NCBI GenBank assembly: GCA_947165805.1
Contig: CAMVBT010000039.1
Location: 1 to 12,356 of the forward strand
DNA length: 12,356 nt
Direction: 5' to 3'
DNA from: an uncultured Clostridia bacterium
GTDB lineage: Bacteria; Bacillota; Clostridia; Oscillospirales; Ruminococcaceae
This document shows positions 6,733 through 12,356 of the stretch, one piece after another (position 1 is the first letter of the stretch; every line of letters starts with the position of its first letter). The notes below the pieces were generated by a model. It ran no database searches, was not told where the DNA came from, and was given only the letters and a program-made list of their open reading frames with translations. The position numbers were made by a program, and so were the translations under genes.

Positions 6733-7371
6733 TCAATGTTTTTTTCTTGCTATCGGTATCCTTATTACCGTTTTCAGCTTTTCCGCGGCCGTTTTCCGCG
6801 GGTCGCCGAGATATATCTCATGATGCCGGCGTGTTTCTCCTATATCGGTCTCAAAGCCCTGCGCTCCGATGAACTCATTCATTTTTTCAACGGTCGCAGG
6901 CTCGTCATCGTATGAGCCAATGTGCATACACTGCACACACAGCCTCTCATCGTAGGTAAAAAACTCCGCAGCGGAAAAATCACTTTTCTTCTTCGCCGAC
7001 GTCTCATTTACCGCCCAGTCGAAGTCAGCCTTCGTTACAAAATCGGGCAGTCTTATCATCGAGATCCACTCGAGCTTATCCTTGCGGGAATAGTCCATGC
7101 CGGCAATTCCCTCCTGCTGCCACAGACCTTCGAGCGGAGGCACTACAAAATCAAAATAGCCGTCTATCCGGTGATCTCCCTTTTTGCTCATTTTTATCAT
7201 ATAAGAAACACCGTACAGTATCTCCATGGCGCGTTTGTATTCGCCGTCAGGCTCGTTCGGATCACCTTTGCCGCGTACAGCGACGAAGTTCATCGCCGGT
7301 ACCGTGACAATAACGGGCTTGTCCTTCGGCAGATAGAATTCCCTGTATTCCTTTTTGTAATCAAACGCCAT
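6733..7371 (-). CDS. GyrI-like small-molecule-binding domain protein
   Basis: This 212-residue soluble protein belongs to the GyrI-like (SHS2/BacR effector-binding) superfamily, whose members bind small hydrophobic or cationic ligands and in some cases hydrolyse or sequester them. It has no DNA-binding domain, so it is not a full regulator. Family-typical stretches are PAMNFVAVRGKGDPNEPDGE (25-44), YMIKMSKKG (57-65), FVVPPLEGLWQQEG (75-88), ERLCVQCMHIGSYDDEPAT (141-159) and the C-terminal HHEIYLGDPRKTAAEKLKT. The ATG at 7371 has GGAG 6 nt upstream. Its TGA stop lies inside the ribosome site used by ilvB (TTGAGGTGAT), so the two genes are closely linked and probably translationally coupled. 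It follows pyrD by 68 nt with no terminator seen. The ligand is unknown, and the location invites the idea of a metabolite link between pyrimidine and branched-chain synthesis, which is only inference. Confidence 0.85.
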   Translation of the reverse strand: MAFDYKKEYREFYLPKDKPVIVTVPAMNFVAVRGKGDPNEPDGEYKRAMEILYGVSYMIKMSKKGDHRIDGYFDFVVPPLEGLWQQEGIAGMDYSRKDKLEWISMIRLPDFVTKADFDWAVNETSAKKKSDFSAAEFFTYDERLCVQCMHIGSYDDEPATVEKMNEFIGAQGFETDIGETRRHHEIYLGDPRKTAAEKLKTVIRIPIARKKH

Positions 7372-7439
7372 ACTATTCTCCGGTACAGTTATTTTATAAT
7401 TTCACAGTTAAGCGGATAGATCATGAGCCTGATGACAAA

Positions 7440-8354
7440 TCACCACGGCTTAACGGTCCCGACGATATCCGAGAGATTGTCTATGCCGTTGTCTTCCATA
7501 TACTTTTCAAGCCCGTCGATCACTTTGAGCGGAGCAAATGGGTCTGTAAATATCGCGGTTCCCATCTGTACAGCCTTCGCGCCCGCCATCATCATTTCTA
7601 ACGCGTCCTCTGCGGTGGTTATGCCGCCCATACCGACGACATCGACGTTTACAGCGTTCGCGACCTGCCATACCATACGCACGGCTACCGGGAATATCGC
7701 GGGGCCGGAAAATCCGCCGACGTTGTTGTGGAGAACGGGTCTGCGGGTCTTTATGTCTATCCTCATTCCGAGGAGCGTGTTTATCAGCGAGATGCAGTCC
7801 GCGCCCTCGGATTCGACGGCCTTTGCTATCTCGGTTATATTCGTCACATTAGGTGTCAGCTTTACCATGACAGGCTTTTTAGTCACAGCGCGGACGGCTC
7901 TTGTAACCGACGCGGCTCCCTCGCAGGTAGTCCCCCATGTAGCGCCGCCCTGCTTTACGTTCGGGCAGGAGATATTCAGCTCGATCATATCGACATCGGT
8001 AGCCTCGAGCTTCGCGGCAGCCGCCGTGTAGTCCTCTATCGTCGCCCCCGCGAGATTTGCAATTATCACATTGCCGGTCTTTTTCAGTTCAGGCAGATAC
8101 TTGTTTATGAACACATCTACTCCGGGGTTCTGGAGGCCGACGGAATTGAGCATACCGGCAGTTGTCTCGGCTATGCGCGGCGGGAGATTGCCCGCCTTTT
8201 CGCGGATAGTCGTCCCCTTGCAGGAAATGCCGCCAAGCCTGTTCAGCGGGTACAGAGGCGCGTAATCCTCTCCGAAGCCGTATGTTCCGGAAGCGGCTAT
8301 CACGGGATTCGGGAATGTCACTCCCGCTACCTTTACAGAAAGATCCTTGCTCAA
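7440..8354 (-). CDS. pyrD: Dihydroorotate dehydrogenase 1B, catalytic subunit
   Basis: This FMN enzyme oxidises dihydroorotate to orotate in de novo pyrimidine synthesis. In class 1B it forms a heterotetramer with PyrK and passes electrons to NAD+. The 304-residue length is normal. Diagnostic features are PVIAASGTYGFGEDY (17-31), Lys46 in ISCKGTT, MLNSVGLQNPG (68-78), and NISCPNVKQGG (127-137). Cys130 is the class 1 catalytic base that separates it from the Ser-using class 2 enzymes. MVKLTPNVTNI (163-173) and VVGMGGITTAEDALEMMMAGA are also present. The start is TTG at 8354, overlapping the pyrK stop as TTGA, and is strongly supported by AGGAGG 7 nt upstream. Together with pyrK it forms a complete type 1B enzyme. 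Confidence 0.96.
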   Translation of the reverse strand: MSKDLSVKVAGVTFPNPVIAASGTYGFGEDYAPLYPLNRLGGISCKGTTIREKAGNLPPRIAETTAGMLNSVGLQNPGVDVFINKYLPELKKTGNVIIANLAGATIEDYTAAAAKLEATDVDMIELNISCPNVKQGGATWGTTCEGAASVTRAVRAVTKKPVMVKLTPNVTNITEIAKAVESEGADCISLINTLLGMRIDIKTRRPVLHNNVGGFSGPAIFPVAVRMVWQVANAVNVDVVGMGGITTAEDALEMMMAGAKAVQMGTAIFTDPFAPLKVIDGLEKYMEDNGIDNLSDIVGTVKPW

Positions 8355-9124
8355 AACAATACCTCCTCCGCGTTGAATACGGGGCCGTCCTTACATACAC
8401 GGAGCAGCTTCTCTTCCCCGTTCCTGCTTATCCTCGCGACGCAGCCCACACAGGCTCCGACTCCACAGCCCATGCGTTCCTCCAGCGAGACCTCACAGAA
8501 TACGCCGTACTCCTTCGCCATATCGGCAACGGCGTTCAGCATTCTTGTCGGTCCGCAGGCAAACACCGCCGCGGCGTCTCCCTTTTCAAGCTCGCGTTTC
8601 AGCGGGACCGTAACTATCGCCTTTTCGCCGACGCTTCCGTCGTCGGTGCAGATCATAACATCACGGCAGACTTTCCCGAACTCGTCTGCGAGTATTATAT
8701 TACCGTAGCTGCGGAAACCAAGCACCGCAGTAACATTATCGAATTGTTTTGCCGTCTGGAGAAGCGGCGGCACACCGATACCTCCCCCGACAACGATCAC
8801 TCTGCCTCCCGCGGGTACTGACGATACGGAATAGCCGTTTCCGAGCGGGGCTATCATATCAACGTATTCACCCTCGTTTATCCTCGATATGGCTTTTGTT
8901 CCCTCGCCTTTAACGAGAAATACGACCCGCAGAGTTCCGGCCTTTCGGTCGATCTCACATATAGAGATCGGGCGGCGCAGCGTGAACCCCGGAGCGAGTA
9001 TATGGACGAACTGCCCGCACTGCGCGAGCTCCGCGGCCTCGGGACACTCTATCGTGAACGAATATATATTCTCCGCCAGCGCAGTTTTACTGATGAGTTT
9101 ATATTCTCCGCATCTGTAAGACAT
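8351..9124 (-). CDS. pyrK: Dihydroorotate dehydrogenase 1B, electron-transfer subunit
   Basis: This FAD and [2Fe-2S] subunit relays electrons from PyrD's FMN to NAD+. The 257 residues follow the ferredoxin-reductase plan. The FAD-binding motif is RRPISICEI (50-58), and GVLFLVKGEGTK-like sequence (here VVFLVKGEGTK, 67-77) follows it. The nucleotide-binding loop is VVGGGIGVPPLL (111-122), and ACGPTRML lies near 189-196. The iron-sulfur ligands are Cys220, Cys225, Cys228 and Cys244, in the spacing C-x4-C-x2-C-x15-C expected for PyrK. The ATG at 9124 has AGAGGATA upstream and starts 11 nt after the stop of the preceding membrane-protein gene. The 4-nt overlap with pyrD indicates coupled translation of the two subunits. 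Confidence 0.96.
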   Translation of the reverse strand: MSYRCGEYKLISKTALAENIYSFTIECPEAAELAQCGQFVHILAPGFTLRRPISICEIDRKAGTLRVVFLVKGEGTKAISRINEGEYVDMIAPLGNGYSVSSVPAGGRVIVVGGGIGVPPLLQTAKQFDNVTAVLGFRSYGNIILADEFGKVCRDVMICTDDGSVGEKAIVTVPLKRELEKGDAAAVFACGPTRMLNAVADMAKEYGVFCEVSLEERMGCGVGACVGCVARISRNGEEKLLRVCKDGPVFNAEEVLF

Positions 9125-9135
9125 ATACTATCCTC

Positions 9136-9678
9136 TCAATCTTCAACGATGTACTTCTTTTCGGCGGCTCCGGCCTTCTTCTCGGTCTCGCTCAGCGCGT
9201 CTGCCCTCATCTTCGTCAGTATCACTATGCCGACGATTATGAGCAAACCGATCACATAGGTAAGGTAGTTGATCTCCGACTGCCCCCACAGGATAAAATC
9301 GCTGTGTACGGAGCAGACGTTCCAGAGAAGAAGCAGTACCATAAGGCGAACAAGAGCAATACCCGTGTTGAGTGCGTTGTCGTATTTCACGACGTTATTC
9401 TCCGTGATACACAGCTTTTTCGGCTGCTTCTTTTTTCTGAACATCAGGAAGAACGACAGCCCCATTACCACGGCACCGAGAACTATCCATATTATCATCG
9501 GATACCATTCCTTGTGCAGCACATAGTCTGTCCTGTTCTGCCTGTCGAACCACTGAGCCCACTCGATATGAGCGCTCACTATAAGCAGAAATCCGAGCAG
9601 GACGACTGCGGATATGATATCAACGATTATCTGCGCGAGGGTGTATCTTCGTTTAAACGTGTATTCGCCGATCTTCAT
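9136..9678 (-). CDS. Uncharacterised four-helix membrane protein within the pyr gene series
   Basis: I do not recognise a family for this 180-residue protein. It starts MKIGEYTFKRRYTLAQ and has four predicted membrane helices at about 15-36, 59-80, 103-123 and 138-156. A basic loop RKKKQPKK after helix 2 and a charged tail after helix 4 (KMRADALSETEKK, then EKKYIVED) suggest that both termini face the cytoplasm. The loop between helices 1 and 2 (HIEWAQWFDRQNRTDYVLHKEW) is rich in aromatic and charged residues and would face outside. There is no cleavable signal peptide. The ATG at 9678 is chosen because GAGGAG lies 8 nt upstream, overlapping the carB stop; an in-frame TTG at 9693 has no ribosome site. 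It sits tightly between carB and pyrK (gaps of about 11 nt each side), so it is surely co-transcribed with pyrimidine synthesis genes. A transport or accessory role is possible but unproven. Confidence 0.8.
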   Translation of the reverse strand: MKIGEYTFKRRYTLAQIIVDIISAVVLLGFLLIVSAHIEWAQWFDRQNRTDYVLHKEWYPMIIWIVLGAVVMGLSFFLMFRKKKQPKKLCITENNVVKYDNALNTGIALVRLMVLLLLWNVCSVHSDFILWGQSEINYLTYVIGLLIIVGIVILTKMRADALSETEKKAGAAEKKYIVED

Positions 9679-9689
9679 TCCATGGCTCC

Positions 9690-12356
9690 TCAAATTTTCG
9701 TGATGTCCACCATTTCAACATCATCGATGCTCTTTTTCATCTCGATGCACTTTACAAGCGCCTCAGCGGTATCCACCGATGTAAGACACGCGATAGAGCG
9801 CTCGACTGCCTTGCGGCGCATCTTGACGCTGTCGCGGGCGGGAGAGCGTCCCGTCTCAGAGGTCGAGATAACGTAGTTTATATCGCCGCTTTCGAGCAGT
9901 GACATTATATTCGGCTCATTATGTTCACTTACACGGTATGTAAAGTTCGTGGCTATCATATTGCGGATAAGCGTGGAAGCCGTTCCGCTGGTAGCGTAGA
10001 TATCGAAACCGAGCTGCTCGAAGCGGCTGGCTATCTCGATTATCTCGGGCTTGTCCTCGTTGCGGACGGAGAACAGCACGCCGCCCTTGTCGTACATCTT
10101 AAAGCCCGCGGCGATAAGCCCCTTGAACAGCGCACTCTCAAAGCTGTGCGCTATGCCGAGGCACTCTCCGGTGGATTTCATCTCCGGACCGAGCTGGGTA
10201 TCGACGTCGTGCAGCTTCTCAAAGCTGAATACCGGGACCTTTACCGCCACATAGTCGCCTACGGGGTACAGTCCGGACGAGAAGCCCTGCTCCTTAAGGG
10301 TATGTCCCATCATTATCTTTGTCGCGATATCGACCATCTGCACGCCCGTTACCTTGGAAATGTACGGGACTGTGCGCGAGGAGCGAGGATTTACCTCGAT
10401 AACGTAGACCTCGTTGTTATATACGACGTACTGTATGTTAACAAGTCCGATGACGTTCAGAGATTTCGCAAGACGCTCGGTGTAGGCGGTTATGACGCGC
10501 TTGACTCTGTCGGTGAGGGTCTGTGCGGGATATACGGAGATACTGTCGCCGGAATGGACGCCTGCGCGCTCGATATGCTCCATGATACCGGGGATAAGGA
10601 AGTCGGTGCCGTCGCAGATAGCGTCGACCTCTACCTCGGTTCCCATGAGATATTTGTCTATGAGTACGGGGTTTTCGAGCTTGTGAGATGTTATGATCTC
10701 CATATACTCGGTAACGTCGCTGTCACAGTGCGCGATTATCATATTCTGTCCGCCGAGAACATACGAAGGACGCAGGAGCACGGGATAACCGAGCTCGTTC
10801 GCAGCCTTAAGAGCCTCCTCCGCGGTAAATACTGTATGTCCTTTCGGGCGAGGTATGCCGCACTTTTCAAGCAGCTCGTCGAACAGCTCTCTGTCCTCCG
10901 CGGCGTCTATGCTCTCTGCAGATGTGCCGAGGATATTCGCGCCGATCTCTTTCAGGTGCTTGGTAAGCTTTATAGCCGTCTGACCTCCGAACTGCACCAC
11001 AACTCCGTCGGGCTTTTCGGTGGCTATCAGAGAATCAACGTCCTCGGGGGTAAGCGGGTCGAAATACAGTCTGTCGCCCGTGTCGAAGTCCGTTGAAACG
11101 GTCTCGGGGTTATTGTTGCAGATAACGGTCTCATAGCCCATTTCCTTAAGCGCCCACACACAATGAACAGAGCAGTAGTCGAACTCAATTCCCTGTCCTA
11201 TGCGTATCGGACCGGAGCCGAAAACTATGACCTTTTTCCTGCCGGTGGAATGTTCCTCTATGAACTCCTCCGCCTCGTTCTCATCGTCATAGGTGCTGTA
11301 AAAATACGGGGTCTCCGCGGAGAATTCGGCTGCGCAGGTATCGACCATTTTGTAAACGGCCTTTCTGCGCTTTATGCCGCAGGCGTCTATCGACTGCCCG
11401 GAAATGCGCTCTATCGACTTGTCGAGGTAGCAGTATTTCTTCGCGGTATCATACTTATCCTGCGTGAGCGTGCCGTCAGAGAGCCACTTTTCAAGCTCCG
11501 CAAGGTTTTTGAGCTTGCAGATAAACCACTTGTCTATTTTCGTTATTTCATGTATCGTATCGACCGCGATACCGCGTTTCAGGGCTTCAAACACGCAGAA
11601 AGACCTGTCGGTGTCGATATCGTACAGCTTCTTTTCGATCTCTTCGTCCGTCAGCTTCTCAAAGTCGGGCTTCGTCATGGTGTCGAGCCCGAGCTCGATC
11701 GAGCGGACAGCCTTCATCATAGCCGCCTCAAATGTCGTTCCGATAGCCATTATCTCGCCCGTAGCCTTCATCTGCGTACCGAGCGTTTTCTTGGCATATA
11801 CGAATTTGTCGAACGGCCATTTCGGGAATTTTACGACCACATAGTCGAGAGCCGGTTCGAAGCAGGCGTAGGTCTTGCCCGTCACCTGATTTACGATCTC
11901 GTCGAGAGTGTAGCCTATCGCAATGCGGGTCGCGACCTTCGCTATCGGGTAGCCCGTAGCCTTTGAAGCAAGCGCCGAGGAACGGGATACTCTTGGATTG
12001 ACCTCGATCACGGCATACTCAAAGGAATCGGGCTTCAGCGCGAACTGACAGTTGCAGCCTCCCTCGACCTTGAGCGCCTGTATTATGTTCAGCGCAGCCG
12101 TGCGCAGCATTTGATATTCCTTATCGGCGAGAGTCACCGCGGGTGCGATAACTATGCTGTCGCCTGTGTGGACGCCTACGGGATCGAAGTTCTCCATGGA
12201 GCACACGGTAATGACGTTGCCCTTTGCGTCGCGTATTACCTCAAATTCTATCTCTTTCCAGCCGGCTATGCACTTTTCCACAAGTATCTGATGTATAGGA
12301 GAAAGCCGGAGTCCGTTCGTAGCTATCTCGTGCAGCTCGTCGTGATCATTCGCTAT
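9690..12356 (-). CDS. carB: Carbamoyl-phosphate synthase large subunit, 5'-truncated by window edge
   Basis: CarB makes carbamoyl phosphate from bicarbonate, two ATP and ammonia delivered by CarA, feeding pyrimidine and arginine synthesis. The frame is open to the right edge, giving 888 visible codons; full length is about 1070, so about 180 N-terminal residues lie outside. The fragment opens at IANDHDELHEIATNGLRL in the first ATP-grasp domain. VIEVNPRVSRSSALASKATG (116-135) carries its metal and ATP ligands. The oligomerisation region follows (about 230-345). The second synthetase half begins at VFGSGPIRIGQGIEFDY (378-394), with its matching VIEVNPRSSRT at 652-662. The last 130 residues form the allosteric MGS-like domain (YATSGTAST, then VISTSETGRSPARDS), the usual site of UMP inhibition. 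An internal GTG at 12281 is not the real start, because conserved sequence continues upstream of it. The stop overlaps the ribosome site of the next gene. Confidence 0.97.
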   Translation of the reverse strand: MANDHDELHEIATNGLRLSPIHQILVEKCIAGWKEIEFEVIRDAKGNVITVCSMENFDPVGVHTGDSIVIAPAVTLADKEYQMLRTAALNIIQALKVEGGCNCQFALKPDSFEYAVIEVNPRVSRSSALASKATGYPIAKVATRIAIGYTLDEIVNQVTGKTYACFEPALDYVVVKFPKWPFDKFVYAKKTLGTQMKATGEIMAIGTTFEAAMMKAVRSIELGLDTMTKPDFEKLTDEEIEKKLYDIDTDRSFCVFEALKRGIAVDTIHEITKIDKWFICKLKNLAELEKWLSDGTLTQDKYDTAKKYCYLDKSIERISGQSIDACGIKRRKAVYKMVDTCAAEFSAETPYFYSTYDDENEAEEFIEEHSTGRKKVIVFGSGPIRIGQGIEFDYCSVHCVWALKEMGYETVICNNNPETVSTDFDTGDRLYFDPLTPEDVDSLIATEKPDGVVVQFGGQTAIKLTKHLKEIGANILGTSAESIDAAEDRELFDELLEKCGIPRPKGHTVFTAEEALKAANELGYPVLLRPSYVLGGQNMIIAHCDSDVTEYMEIITSHKLENPVLIDKYLMGTEVEVDAICDGTDFLIPGIMEHIERAGVHSGDSISVYPAQTLTDRVKRVITAYTERLAKSLNVIGLVNIQYVVYNNEVYVIEVNPRSSRTVPYISKVTGVQMVDIATKIMMGHTLKEQGFSSGLYPVGDYVAVKVPVFSFEKLHDVDTQLGPEMKSTGECLGIAHSFESALFKGLIAAGFKMYDKGGVLFSVRNEDKPEIIEIASRFEQLGFDIYATSGTASTLIRNMIATNFTYRVSEHNEPNIMSLLESGDINYVISTSETGRSPARDSVKMRRKAVERSIACLTSVDTAEALVKCIEMKKSIDDVEMVDITKI

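Noticed and set aside
7407..7454. Inverted repeat GTTAAGC/GCTTAAC around the pyrD stop as a terminator
   Set aside because: Only 7 bp with a 34-nt loop and no U-tract after it, so it is unlikely to end transcription between pyrD and the GyrI-like gene.
7728..8708. Long plus-strand open frame (326 codons) opposite pyrD/pyrK
   Set aside because: It spans two well-supported overlapping genes on the other strand; the frame is open by codon bias only.
9921..11096. Long plus-strand open frame (391 codons) opposite carB
   Set aside because: Antisense to conserved CarB domains; the translation resembles no protein family and lacks initiation signals.

Overview
The window reads as a chromosomal metabolic segment of a low-to-mid GC Bacillota (Clostridia) bacterium. 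An Oscillospiraceae/Ruminococcus-like gut organism is my best guess. This rests on the type 1B PyrK-PyrD pair, consensus sigma-A promoters, AGGAGG-type ribosome sites, frequent TTG/GTG starts and the GyrI-like family member. No taxonomic search was possible. All ten protein-coding genes, plus one 23-codon leader ORF, lie on the minus strand, so the window is best read from its right end leftward.

Reading leftward from 12356, the 5'-truncated carB (large subunit of carbamoyl-phosphate synthase) is followed by a small four-helix membrane protein of unknown function, then pyrK and pyrD (dihydroorotate dehydrogenase 1B). A GyrI-like ligand-binding protein comes next, then ilvB, ilvN and ilvC (acetolactate synthase and ketol-acid reductoisomerase). 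Gaps are at most 68 nt, several junctions overlap by 4 nt or place the next ribosome site on the previous stop codon, and the first clear intrinsic terminator comes after ilvC at about 3543-3573. De novo pyrimidine synthesis and branched-chain amino acid synthesis therefore appear to share one transcription unit, with two uncharacterised genes inserted in it.

Beyond the terminator is comF, an orphan ComFC-type phosphoribosyltransferase-like protein. A 260-nt regulatory region (2520-2779) follows. It holds a near-consensus promoter, a dyad at the transcription start, a strongly translated-looking 23-codon ORF ending in a Cys-rich stretch (RMCRCCL), and a 10-bp inverted repeat whose first arm contains the two adjacent Cys codons. 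This region drives metY (O-acetylhomoserine sulfhydrylase), which ends in a textbook terminator at 1193-1223. The window closes with its own promoter and the first 374 codons of a MATE-family efflux pump that runs off the left edge.

The most noteworthy observation is the metY unit. The leader looks like a cysteine- or sulfur-amino-acid-sensing leader peptide, with 3 Cys and 2 Met in 23 residues. The 426-residue enzyme it precedes has no Cys and no Met except the initiator, which should be removed because Ser follows. The control element is thus sulfur-rich and the enzyme sulfur-free.
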